Notes under the pieces: generated by a model | Told to the model about the DNA's origin: nothing | What the model saw: the letters and a program-made list of their open reading frames with translations, nothing else | Database searches by the model: none | Shown: positions 26,454 through 33,464 of the stretch, piece after piece | Layout of the letters: every line of letters begins with the position of its first letter | Numbering within the stretch: position 1 is the stretch's first letter | Assembly (NCBI GenBank): GCA_021413445.1 | Contig: JAIOQI010000063.1 | Span: 1-49,722, forward strand | Reading direction: 5' to 3' | DNA: 49,722 nucleotides | From: Alphaproteobacteria bacterium | Lineage (GTDB): Bacteria; Pseudomonadota; Alphaproteobacteria; Micavibrionales; UBA2020 | Position numbers and translations under genes: made by a program

Positions 26454-27354
26454 TTTTTCTTTTGTCCATGATTTTCTTGAATTGAGCCGTGGCCCGCGCG
26501 GCAAAATCTTTTTCGGCGAAGAAATTGAAGGCATCCCCAAGGCTTGAAGACCTGCCTGCATCCGAAGGGAGATCGCGGTTATCGCCCGGCTTGCGCGCCG
26601 CTATGTTCTTAAGCGCTTCCGCCGGCGTGGTGGCTGCGGGGTCCAGCAGGGCGCGGTCGATGAATCTTTCGTAAGCAGCGGCATCATGGATATTTATCAC
26701 GGCACCGGAAGCTTTGGCCTTGCGGCAGTCGGCAATTTTCCTGATGGCGATGTCGGGGTCGCCGTTTTTCAAGGAAAACGCGCTTTCAAACAATACGGCG
26801 GCATCGAAGTGCTCGATGTAGGTTTTGAAGCTCACGGCGAAGTCGCGCAGGAAGCGGAAGCCGCGGGGATGGTCCGCCGCGCGGCCCTGAATGGCCTGCG
26901 TGTAATTGGCATAGTCGAAATACGACTGCGGCTCCGAGGACAGCCCGATGAGAAGCGTTTCGTATCCCGCCCCGCCGCATTTTTTCTGCAGCTCGAGAAT
27001 GAACGGCATGTTTTCCGCGTGATCGACGAGCAGGATGGAGCAGCCGTTTTTCACGGCCTCGTCAATCACCCTGCGGACGATGGCGCGGTAAGCATCCACA
27101 AGCTCGGGCCGTTTTTCTGGATGCTGCACGTGCTTGAGCGCGTCAAACCCGTCCATGCCGGCGAAGTTCCCCGGCGCAATGATGACCGTTGAGCTCTTGT
27201 CGATGAAATTTTTCTCAACCATCATGTGCTGCAGGACCGCCTGCCCCGTCTGCATGCCGCCGCCCACGACGATAAAACGCGGATTGTTTGCCGCCGTCTT
27301 GCCATCGGTCAGTGTTTTGACAATTTTATCGGCAGCGCTCATATCATCTGACAC
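26437..27354 (-). CDS. zeta-toxin-like protein with degenerate Walker A
   Basis: A 305-residue soluble protein. The layout resembles zeta-toxin P-loop kinases: a hydrophobic strand and loop FIVVGGGMQTGQAV (about residues 27-40), then AYRAIVRRVIDEAVKNGCSILLVDHAENMPFILELQKKCGGAGYETLLIGLSSEPQ, then SFKTYIEHFDAAVLFES. The loop lacks the GKS/T of a working Walker A (GQA instead), so phosphotransfer may be lost. A GTG at 27354 with GGGAG six bases upstream is the best start (MSDDMSAADK); the frame continues to 27387 without a ribosome site. It overlaps the GtrA-like gene. Family placement is by pattern only. Confidence 0.6.
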   Translation of the reverse strand: MSDDMSAADKIVKTLTDGKTAANNPRFIVVGGGMQTGQAVLQHMMVEKNFIDKSSTVIIAPGNFAGMDGFDALKHVQHPEKRPELVDAYRAIVRRVIDEAVKNGCSILLVDHAENMPFILELQKKCGGAGYETLLIGLSSEPQSYFDYANYTQAIQGRAADHPRGFRFLRDFAVSFKTYIEHFDAAVLFESAFSLKNGDPDIAIRKIADCRKAKASGAVINIHDAAAYERFIDRALLDPAATTPAEALKNIAARKPGDNRDLPSDAGRSSSLGDAFNFFAEKDFAARATAQFKKIMDKRKNGPAA

Positions 27355-27455
27355 GAAAATCTCCCTGCAACTGATTGCGCAGAACAAATAGCATAATACA
27401 CGATCAGCGGCGCTTTCACAACCTAGATCATAAATTTTCGTTTTGTTTCAATGGC

Positions 27456-28511
27456 TTATTTAAAGTCTGCCGGCCCCTTCAGCTTGTCCGACAGCGTGCC
27501 GATCGAGGTCGCGAAATGGGTGGAGTTGTTCCATTTCAGAATCACCCGGTAGTTATTATAGACGGCATAAACCGGCGTGCCCGCGCCGTCCGGCTGGATC
27601 AGGGATACTGTGGTTTTCGTATCGGTGAGCGGAATCGACCCGCCGCCCGGCAGCTTGATGCCCTTGCTGTTCCAGAATTTCAAAGGATACCGCTTGTCCA
27701 GCCCTAAAAGGCTGCGGTTGAAATGGGCTGGTAGCGCCACGCGCCGCCCCCACAGCTCGCCCTTCTTCCAGCCGCAGGTGGAAAGATAGTTGGCGGCGGA
27801 AGCGAACACATCCGCGGGCGTGCCCCAGATGTCGCGGCAGCCGTCCTTGTCGAAATCGACGGCAAAGCGGGAAAAACTCGACGGCATAAACTGGCACTGC
27901 CCCATCGCCCCCGCCCAAGAGCCCTTCAGGGACGAAGCGGGCATGCGCTCCTGCTCCAAAATCTTCAGCGCCTTGAAAAGCTCGCCGCGGAAAAATTCGC
28001 GGCGGCTGCCTTCATAAGCCAGCGTCGCCAGCGCATTCACCACGTTGAACCCGCCGGTATTCTTGCCGTAGCTTGTCTCCAGCCCCCAGAGGGCGACGAT
28101 GACCTCGGGATCGACGGGATAAGCCACGCTGACATTTTTCAGCAGGGGTTTGTAGGTCTCCATATTCTGCTGGCCGTTGTTGACGCGGGTATCGCTCAGG
28201 ACAGCCGCCAGATATTCTTCCAGCGTTTTGGTGCGTTCGGGCTGCTTGCGGTCCCGCTCCAGCACCGCCGCAAGCGGCTGCATGCTGTCCGGCAGCGCGT
28301 CATTGATGACTGCCTTCGAAATCCCTTTGGCGGCGGCTTCCTTTTTGAGCTGGTGCAGCCAGAGCAGGAATTTTTTTGATGTTGTCACCGTTGTTGTCAC
28401 CGGCGCCTTTGTTTCAGGGGCGCGCTGCGAACCGGCCCCGCCGGCCAGCGGCGGCAAAACCAGGCACGCGCAGAAAAACGCCTTTCTGAGGATTTTGGTG
28501 AAGTTTTTCAC
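27456..28511 (-). CDS. lytic murein transglycosylase, MltB type
   Basis: A 351-residue exported enzyme that cleaves the MurNAc-GlcNAc bond of peptidoglycan with formation of 1,6-anhydro ends. Family blocks: DPEVIVALWGLETSYGKNTGGFNVVNALATLAYEG (catalytic Glu in WGLETSYG), FKALKILEQERMPASSLKGSWAGAMGQCQFMPSSF and DKDGCRDIWGTPADVFASAANYLSTCGWKKGE. The N-terminal signal (KAFFCACLVLPPLAGGAG) has no clean lipobox, so it is probably periplasmic. The start is GTG at 28511 with AAGG upstream. Confidence 0.9.
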   Translation of the reverse strand: MKNFTKILRKAFFCACLVLPPLAGGAGSQRAPETKAPVTTTVTTSKKFLLWLHQLKKEAAAKGISKAVINDALPDSMQPLAAVLERDRKQPERTKTLEEYLAAVLSDTRVNNGQQNMETYKPLLKNVSVAYPVDPEVIVALWGLETSYGKNTGGFNVVNALATLAYEGSRREFFRGELFKALKILEQERMPASSLKGSWAGAMGQCQFMPSSFSRFAVDFDKDGCRDIWGTPADVFASAANYLSTCGWKKGELWGRRVALPAHFNRSLLGLDKRYPLKFWNSKGIKLPGGGSIPLTDTKTTVSLIQPDGAGTPVYAVYNNYRVILKWNNSTHFATSIGTLSDKLKGPADFK

Positions 28512-28705
28512 GATCAGGAAACCTTATGCGATGACGACGGAACGCGCCTATTGTCATAGCGCTTATAACCGTTCCCGTAAAGAGAATCTTTTTCCGCTAA
28601 GTCATTGATTTAAATGGTGCCGGAAACAACCCAATAATTGCTTAACCTTTATATATTAGCATACGGAGAGACAGATACACTCCTTCCCCACCGCGAGCGA
28701 TCCAT

Positions 28706-29203
28706 ATGCACCGTCACCGGAAACCGAAACGCCACAGACGCAAGAACAGCCCGTCCCGGCCTGCTGCGGCAAAAAAAAGCATCCGGCTGGAGCGTAAAAA
28801 AGGCCTTTACCTGAAAGACGTCGGCGGCAAGGGCCGCGGCGTATTCTGCGCCCACAATATCGCGGCGGGCGAGGAGCTGGAAATCACCCCGGCCCTTCTC
28901 CTCAACGAGGCGGCGACCAAGCATGCCGATCAAACCATCCTGGTGAACTACACCTTTATAACCGGAAAGATCTCCAAGCGCCTGCGCGACCGCGCGCATA
29001 TCAAAAAAACCGACCGCTGCAGCAGCGTTATCATGGGCGTCGCCTCTTTTTGCAACCACACCGATACCCCGAATGCCGAAATTCTCTGGGAAGAACAGAA
29101 CGGCACGCTCTACCATACCCTGCAAGCGACGCGCCCCATCCCCAAAAACACCGAAATCTGCACCACCTACGGGGACGGGTGGTTTGAGAATAGGGAGTGG
29201 TGA
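28706..29203 (+). CDS. SET-domain protein
   Basis: A 165-residue protein. After a very basic N-terminus (MHRHRKPKRHRRKN...), the SET domain shows GGKGRGVFCAHNIAAGEELEITP, then FCNHTDTPNAEILWE (the NHxxxPN motif) and ATRPIPKNTEICTTYGDGWFENREW (the ExxxxYG end). These are the SAM-binding and catalytic motifs of protein lysine methyltransferases. Bacterial SET proteins of this compact kind exist, and targets are mostly unknown. The basic N-terminus could bind nucleic acid or ribosomes. The start lacks a clear ribosome site. The gene marks the left edge of the AT-rich islet. Confidence 0.82.
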   Translation: MHRHRKPKRHRRKNSPSRPAAAKKSIRLERKKGLYLKDVGGKGRGVFCAHNIAAGEELEITPALLLNEAATKHADQTILVNYTFITGKISKRLRDRAHIKKTDRCSSVIMGVASFCNHTDTPNAEILWEEQNGTLYHTLQATRPIPKNTEICTTYGDGWFENREW

Positions 29204-29334
29204 TCTCAGGCCCCCCAGTTGGGGATAACGACCCACCACTGCAGACTGCAAACGAGGCTATCAGCAAGCGGATTTTGGATGCCATGACATCTAAGCCGAA
29301 GAAGGATAACGTTGTAAAATTAACCAATAAATAG
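29197..29334 (+). other. 45-codon open frame, possible gene remnant at islet edge
   Basis: From a GTG at 29197 the frame reads VVISGPPVGDNDPPLQTANEA..., then ISKRILDAMTSKPKKDNVVKL and ends at TAG 29332-29334. Its composition looks protein-like and the Lys-rich end resembles a normal C-terminus. It lies between the SET gene, which it overlaps by seven bases, and the AT-rich higBA segment. It may be the tail of a gene cut by the event that brought in the islet, or a small real gene. No homologue is recognised. Confidence 0.3.
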
Positions 29335-29397
29335 AATAGGCTTAACTGTAATCATAGGGCGATAAACTAAGCGATTCCAAATAAATACGCTTTTTAG

Positions 29398-29427
29398 TTG
29401 ATATAATACGCTAATTAGCGTATTATA
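29398..29427 (+). promoter_or_regulatory. higBA promoter with embedded 26-bp perfect palindrome (HigA operator)
   Basis: TTGATA (29398-29403) and TATTAT (29421-29426) are 17 bases apart, a good sigma-70 promoter. The spacer and the -10 box are covered by a perfect palindrome at 29402-29427 made of TATAATACGCTAA and its reverse complement. A single extra half-site AATACGCT lies at 29384-29391, exactly 21 bases (two helical turns) before the same word in the left arm. Binding of HigA here would block polymerase, the usual autoregulation of toxin-antitoxin operons. Confidence 0.75.
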
Positions 29428-29452
29428 GTAATCATAAGGATAGATTAGAGAA

Positions 29453-29728
29453 ATGATTAAAAGCATTAAACACAAAGGCCTTAAGGAATTATACGAAGAA
29501 GGCTCCACGAGGAGAATTAATCGGATCCACATTGGGAAGTGTATAATGATTTTAAACGCACTTGAGGTGGCAAAGCAGCCGCAAGATCTTAATATCCAGG
29601 GTTTTGCATTCCATGGATTAGAAGGAAAACCGAAGCGCTATTCGGTGAAGGTGAATAAAAATTATCGAGTAACTTACGGATGGGATAACGATGGTGCGGC
29701 AGCAATTGATTTTGAGGATTATCACTAA
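29453..29728 (+). CDS. higB: HigB-family toxin (RelE fold)
   Basis: A 91-residue protein with the HigB/RelE pattern: MIKSIKHKGLKELYEEGSTRRI, a central helix ILNALEVAKQPQDLNIQGFAFHGLEG, and YSVKVNKNYRVTYGWDNDGAAAIDFEDYH with the conserved C-terminal Tyr-His. Family members cleave mRNA on the ribosome. It precedes the antitoxin gene, the characteristic order of hig operons. Base composition is clearly more AT-rich than flanking genes, consistent with transfer. The ribosome site is weak (AAGGA 12 bases before ATG), which would keep toxin levels low relative to antitoxin. Confidence 0.9.
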   Translation: MIKSIKHKGLKELYEEGSTRRINRIHIGKCIMILNALEVAKQPQDLNIQGFAFHGLEGKPKRYSVKVNKNYRVTYGWDNDGAAAIDFEDYH

Positions 29729-29774
29729 ATAGGCTGTAGCATATAGCGCAGACTGAGACGCATGGAGGCGTAAA

Positions 29775-30209
29775 ATGAAGAATAACTTACCCCCGGTACA
29801 CCCAGGGAATTACATTAGAGAGGCTATCTCTGAAATGGCTTTTAGTCAGGCGGAGATAGCAGGGGTGCTTGATATTTCGCCACAGTATCTCAGCGATATT
29901 ATCAATGGCCGGAAGGGATTAACGCCCGAGATGTGCTTCAAGCTTCCTGAGGTGATGGGAAGTACTCCTGAGTTTTGGGCAGATCTGCAAAAGACATATG
30001 ATCTTAAAAAAGCCGAAGCAGATAAAGGTGTCGCAGGAGCAAAAGACGCGGTCAGGAAAAGATTTTTCGAGCTGAGCAATGTTCTTGCTGCCGAGCTTTC
30101 TAAAAAGCCAGAAATAAAGAGAGTGGCTTATAGACGGGTAACTGGTGGGAAACTCATTGCCGCAAAGGTGGCCCCTAAGAGCCGCAGCAAAGATAAAGAA
30201 CGAGCATAA
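29775..30209 (+). CDS. higA: HigA-family antitoxin
   Basis: A 144-residue helix-turn-helix protein. NLPPVHPGNYIREAISEMAFSQAEIAGVLDISPQYLSDIINGRKGLTPEMCFKLPEVMGSTPEFWADLQKTYDL is the HigA domain, with the recognition helix around ISPQYLSDIING (residues 35-46). A C-terminal extension of about 45 residues (KRFFELSNVLAAELSKKPEIKRVAYRRVTGGKLIAAK) is longer than usual. GGAGG six bases upstream gives strong translation. It neutralises HigB and should bind the palindrome in the promoter. Confidence 0.9.
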   Translation: MKNNLPPVHPGNYIREAISEMAFSQAEIAGVLDISPQYLSDIINGRKGLTPEMCFKLPEVMGSTPEFWADLQKTYDLKKAEADKGVAGAKDAVRKRFFELSNVLAAELSKKPEIKRVAYRRVTGGKLIAAKVAPKSRSKDKERA

Positions 30210-30239
30210 AAATATCATTTATTTTGCACGACTCACAGC

Positions 30240-30788
30240 ATGGATTTGGAAGAACGCTATCCCACCACCCTTAAATTTCAGCCATTCGTCAACGATGATG
30301 GGCGCGTGATAGAGGAGGAATCTGATTATATTCTCAGGATACAAGATGGGATTCTTCCAAACTGGCCTGCGGAAGTGCTGAAAGAGTGGCTTTATCGACA
30401 CAACACGCATATGGAAGAATATAGCTTTCTTGGTTTTGAAAAGTTTCAATTTCAAAAAGAGACTTGGGACATCACCCAGATTCCTGGCAGAGATGCCTTC
30501 AAAGATGAAGGATTTTGCGACAACTTTCAGAGCGTGGATAAACGTGCAGCCAGTAACCCACGTGACTGGCTGGCGCATTATATGATGCGGGAAGGCACCT
30601 GGAACTCGCCTATCATTTTATTAGATAACAAAAGTGACATTTACAGACACCCAAACGGGAGAAAATTAAAGTCGCCATACCATCTGCTGGAAGGTCATCG
30701 CCGCCTATCGTTTCTCAATGGGCTAATAAGATTGGAGAAAGCGCTAAAGACACATCCATTATGGATTGTACGCATAGCTATGCTGTAG
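30240..30788 (+). CDS. hypothetical protein with ParB-like EGHRR motif in the higBA islet
   Basis: A 182-residue AT-rich gene 30 bases after higA, probably in the same transcript. The C-terminal third has NSPIILLDN, then KLKSPYHLLEGHRRLSFLNGL, recalling the strand-loop-helix of ParB/sulfiredoxin-like folds (the GxRR motif). The rest (WPAEVLKEWLYRHNTHMEEYSFLGFEKFQF) is not recognised. The start has no strong ribosome site. It may be a cargo gene, a third component of the toxin-antitoxin unit, or a stabiliser; only position supports a link. It ends about 50 bases before the tRNA-Arg 3' end. Confidence 0.6.
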   Translation: MDLEERYPTTLKFQPFVNDDGRVIEEESDYILRIQDGILPNWPAEVLKEWLYRHNTHMEEYSFLGFEKFQFQKETWDITQIPGRDAFKDEGFCDNFQSVDKRAASNPRDWLAHYMMREGTWNSPIILLDNKSDIYRHPNGRKLKSPYHLLEGHRRLSFLNGLIRLEKALKTHPLWIVRIAML

Positions 30789-30838
30789 CTACGATATTCA
30801 AACGATTCTCTGATTTTAAGATAACTCATTGATAAAAA

Positions 30839-30915
30839 TGGTGCGCCCGAAGGGAGTCGAACCCCTAACCTTCTGATCCGTAGTCAAACGCTCTATCCAA
30901 TTGAGCTACGGGCGC
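30839..30915 (-). tRNA. tRNA-Arg (ACG)
   Basis: The minus strand folds as a complete tRNA with encoded CCA: acceptor GCGCCCG/CGGGCGC, D-arm GCTC...GAGC, anticodon arm TTTGA-CTACGGA-TCAGA with anticodon ACG, variable loop, T-arm AGGGG-TTCGACT-CCCTT (outermost A-T), discriminator A, CCA at 30841-30839. ACG reads CGN Arg codons after A34-to-inosine editing. The 3' end faces the AT-rich higBA islet, a common integration target arrangement. Confidence 0.97.
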
Positions 30916-30987
30916 ATTTGAGTCTCAAGAGCAAGCAATGTAACCTAAACCACCGGCATATGGCAAGTGGATTTATTCTCTTATTTA

Positions 30988-31671
30988 TCAAGGCGCTTGT
31001 ATCTCAAAACGCTCCTTGATGAATTGCAGGCCGCGGATCAGGCCGAACTGGTCGATGCCGTGGCCGAGGCCGGGGCGCAGGATGGCTTCCACCTCAAATC
31101 CGGCGGCAGAGAATCCGGCCTCGACGTCCTGCAGGCAAAACGGGGGCACGACATCGTCTGCGTCGCCGTGGATCGCCAGCACCGGCGGTTTCACGATGGC
31201 GGGGTCCTGCAGCCCCTGCGCATCCAGCAGCATCCCTGAATAGCCGATAATCCCGGCGCAAGCCTTCTGGCGGCGCGGCAGGGCGTACATCGCCATCATG
31301 GCGCCTTGCGAAAATCCGGCCACAAACAGGCGGCTTTCATCGACGTTCCATCGCTCCAGCTGCGCGTCGATATAAGCATTCAGGATCGCGGCCGGTTTCT
31401 GGATCGCGGCCGTGCGTTCAAGCTCTTTTGTCACGATGCCGTCCGCCGCGCGGATCGAAAACCATTGATAGCCGACTGACCACTGCTCGCACGGCTCGGG
31501 CGCGTTGGGCGACAGGAAAACGGCGTCGGTCAGCGCAAAGGCCCAGTCTTCGCCGATCGAGAGCAAATCGGCCCCGTTGGCGCCATAGCCGTGCAGGAAC
31601 AGCACCATCTGCTTTGCCGTGCCGGATTTCGGCGGCAAAAACGGGCCTTCCAGCTGTTTTAACGAACTCAT
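30988..31671 (-). CDS. phospholipase/carboxylesterase-family alpha/beta hydrolase
   Basis: A 227-residue cytoplasmic hydrolase. MVLFLHGYGANGADLLSIG forms the oxyanion region, the nucleophile is Ser in VAGFSQGAMMAMY (GxSxG), the acid is in AIHGDADDVVPP and the His in PGLGHGIDQFGL. This triad spacing and length match bacterial YpfH/EstB-type carboxylesterases. Substrates are short acyl esters; the physiological one is unknown. The ATG at 31671 with AGGG upstream is preferred over a start at 31692. It is divergent from the twin-helix small protein. Confidence 0.88.
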   Translation of the reverse strand: MSSLKQLEGPFLPPKSGTAKQMVLFLHGYGANGADLLSIGEDWAFALTDAVFLSPNAPEPCEQWSVGYQWFSIRAADGIVTKELERTAAIQKPAAILNAYIDAQLERWNVDESRLFVAGFSQGAMMAMYALPRRQKACAGIIGYSGMLLDAQGLQDPAIVKPPVLAIHGDADDVVPPFCLQDVEAGFSAAGFEVEAILRPGLGHGIDQFGLIRGLQFIKERFEIQAP

Positions 31672-31730
31672 GAGAACACCCTTTTTATTCAAGCGACGGA
31701 TTGTTATACTATAAAAAAGGAGCTGATTTC

Positions 31731-31922
31731 ATGGATAAATTTTTCTTTATAGCAGCATTGATCTGTATGGCCGGCGTCGTCGCTTCCTTGTTCCTCGGGC
31801 TGTGGGCCATGACCAAGGACACAAAAAAAGACCACAAAACCAGCAATATCATGATGAGATTCCGGGTTTTGTTTCAGGGCCTGACCATCCTGTTCCTGCT
31901 CCTGGCCTATTTCTCCAAGTAA
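31731..31922 (+). CDS. twin transmembrane helix small protein (HIG1-type)
   Basis: A 63-residue membrane protein with two helices (FFFIAALICMAGVVASLFLGLWAM and MMRFRVLFQGLTILFLLLAYF) joined by a charged loop, KDTKKDHKTSN. The RFRVLFQG start of helix two carries the conserved QG of HIG1 domains. Proteins of this layout are common in alphaproteobacteria; mitochondrial relatives associate with cytochrome oxidase and respiratory supercomplexes, so a respiratory role is likely but inferred. AAGGAG upstream supports the start; TATACT at 31705-31710 may be a -10 box. Confidence 0.85.
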   Translation: MDKFFFIAALICMAGVVASLFLGLWAMTKDTKKDHKTSNIMMRFRVLFQGLTILFLLLAYFSK

Positions 31923-31988
31923 CCTGATTATTAACCCTCTGTTTACCCCTCCAATGTTACAATTATGTAATATAAAGGGGTGCTGTTT

Positions 31989-32483
31989 ATGGCGTCAAAA
32001 AGCCGCTCGGGGTTAACCAAGGAGGAACGCGAAGATTTCCTGCGCGCGCATGGGTTCGTGCCGCTGCGCTCCGGCAAGGGCAGCCATGAAATGTGGGAGC
32101 ATCCCGAGTTGAAACTGCTGGCCCGCGCCAACAAGATCTCGCTGCCGGCCAACCTAATGTCGAACCCCTCGCAAAAACCCTGGGAAACGACCCTCTGCGC
32201 CGATCCGGCCGGCGGCACCTGGCGCGCCATGGTCAAGCACGCCGAATGGTGCCTGAGCACAGCCGAGCAGATCAAGAATGCCTCGGCGCATGAACAACTG
32301 CGCTGCAAGGTCGCCAGCCAGTTCCGCCAGGCCGTCCATGACATGCGGCAATGGAAAAAAGACCTCCGGCACCATTTTAAGGCCGATCTCTCCCTTGAAA
32401 AAGCGCCCCCCGCGCCGTTCAAGTATGAAGATTTCAAGGAATTGCTGGCGAAGAAAAATCAGCTTTCTAAGCCCTCCATGTGA
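31989..32483 (+). CDS. HicA-like domain protein without a HicB partner
   Basis: A 164-residue protein. The N-terminal part, EEREDFLRAHGFVPLRSGKGSHEMWEHPE, matches the HicA mRNA-interferase fold, including the GSH catalytic His, and GGTWRAMVKHAEWC resembles the HicA C-terminal helix, though with an insertion between them. A helical, Lys-rich C-terminal region of about 70 residues is extra. No HicB-like gene is next to it, so it is either a domesticated domain, an RNA-binding protein or an orphan toxin. AAGGGG eight bases upstream selects the ATG at 31989. Confidence 0.65.
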   Translation: MASKSRSGLTKEEREDFLRAHGFVPLRSGKGSHEMWEHPELKLLARANKISLPANLMSNPSQKPWETTLCADPAGGTWRAMVKHAEWCLSTAEQIKNASAHEQLRCKVASQFRQAVHDMRQWKKDLRHHFKADLSLEKAPPAPFKYEDFKELLAKKNQLSKPSM

Positions 32484-32500
32484 TGTGCTAGACTTTCCCC

Positions 32501-33457
32501 ATGAAAATACTGTTCATCACCTCCACGCGGCTTGGCGATGGCGTCTTGTCCACGGGCGCGCTCGGCTATTTCATCGGCAAATATCCCGGCGCTGAAATCA
32601 CCGTCGCCTGCGGCCCGCTGGTGAGCGGAATTTTCGAACCGGCACCCGGCGTCAAAAAGGTCATCGCCCTCAAAAAAGAGCCCTATGCCCTGCACTGGCG
32701 CAAGCTGTGGATGGAAACCGTCGGCACCGACTGGGACATCGTCATCGACCTGCGCAACAGCCTGATGTCGCGCCTGATCCGCGCCAAAAAAAGATATGTC
32801 TGGAGCCGGCAGGACGAGCAAAAGCACAAAGTCGAGCAAATCGCCGCCGTGATCGGCGCCGCCCCGCCGCCAGTCCCGGTTTTGTGGTTTGACAAGGCGA
32901 CGCTGCACGAGGCGGAGACGCTGATCCCCACCGGCGCGCCGGTGCTGGCGATAGGGCCTGCCGCCAACTGGCCCGCGAAAACCTGGCCGGCGGAGAATTT
33001 TATCGAGCTGATCGGCAAGCTGACGGCAGCAGGCTCCATCCTGCCCCGGGCGCGGGTCGCCGTTTTCGCGGCGCCGGGAGAAGAAAAGACGGCTTATAAA
33101 GTCCTGAACGCGATCCCTGCGGGGCGGCGCATCGACATCATCTCCAGGGCGTCGCCGCTGGTTGCCGCCGCCGCCCTCGGGAGATGCAGCCTCTATATCG
33201 GCAATGATTCAGGCCTGATGCACTGCGCGGCGGCAGCGGGAGTGCCCACGCTCGGCCTTTTCGGGCCCAGCTGGCCGCAACTTTACCGCCCGTGGGGAAA
33301 CCACTGCGCCTTCGTCTCGACGCCGGAGAACTTTGACCAACTCGTAAACTACCCGGGCTACAATCCGCGCACGGCGCCCTGCCTGATGGCTTCCCTGACA
33401 GTAACGGCCGCCTATGCGGCAGCCGTTGATCTGTGGAAGAAGGTTGCTGGAAAATAA
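32501..33457 (+). CDS. glycosyltransferase family 9 protein (heptosyltransferase-like)
   Basis: A 318-residue GT-B enzyme. MKILFITSTRLGDGVLSTGALGYF is the N-terminal signature (GDxVLST), then IGPAANWPAKTWPAENF and YIGNDSGLMHCAAAAGVPTLGLFGPSWPQLYRPWG are the ADP-heptose site blocks of WaaC/WaaF/WaaQ-type enzymes. It most likely adds a heptose or related sugar to the lipopolysaccharide core on the cytoplasmic face. No other LPS core genes adjoin it. The gene begins 17 bases after the HicA-like gene and may be co-transcribed with it. Confidence 0.88.
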   Translation: MKILFITSTRLGDGVLSTGALGYFIGKYPGAEITVACGPLVSGIFEPAPGVKKVIALKKEPYALHWRKLWMETVGTDWDIVIDLRNSLMSRLIRAKKRYVWSRQDEQKHKVEQIAAVIGAAPPPVPVLWFDKATLHEAETLIPTGAPVLAIGPAANWPAKTWPAENFIELIGKLTAAGSILPRARVAVFAAPGEEKTAYKVLNAIPAGRRIDIISRASPLVAAAALGRCSLYIGNDSGLMHCAAAAGVPTLGLFGPSWPQLYRPWGNHCAFVSTPENFDQLVNYPGYNPRTAPCLMASLTVTAAYAAAVDLWKKVAGK

Positions 33458-33464
33458 ACCCGGG

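Noticed and set aside
28613-28625. AAATGGTGC match to the tRNA-Arg 3' end as a possible attachment site
   Set aside because: Only about nine bases match and they lie upstream of the GC-rich SET gene, not at the composition change. Chance is the better explanation.
29402-29407. TATAAT at the left end of the higBA palindrome as the -10 box
   Set aside because: No -35 element lies 16-18 bases upstream, whereas TATTAT at 29421-29426 has TTGATA at 17 bases.
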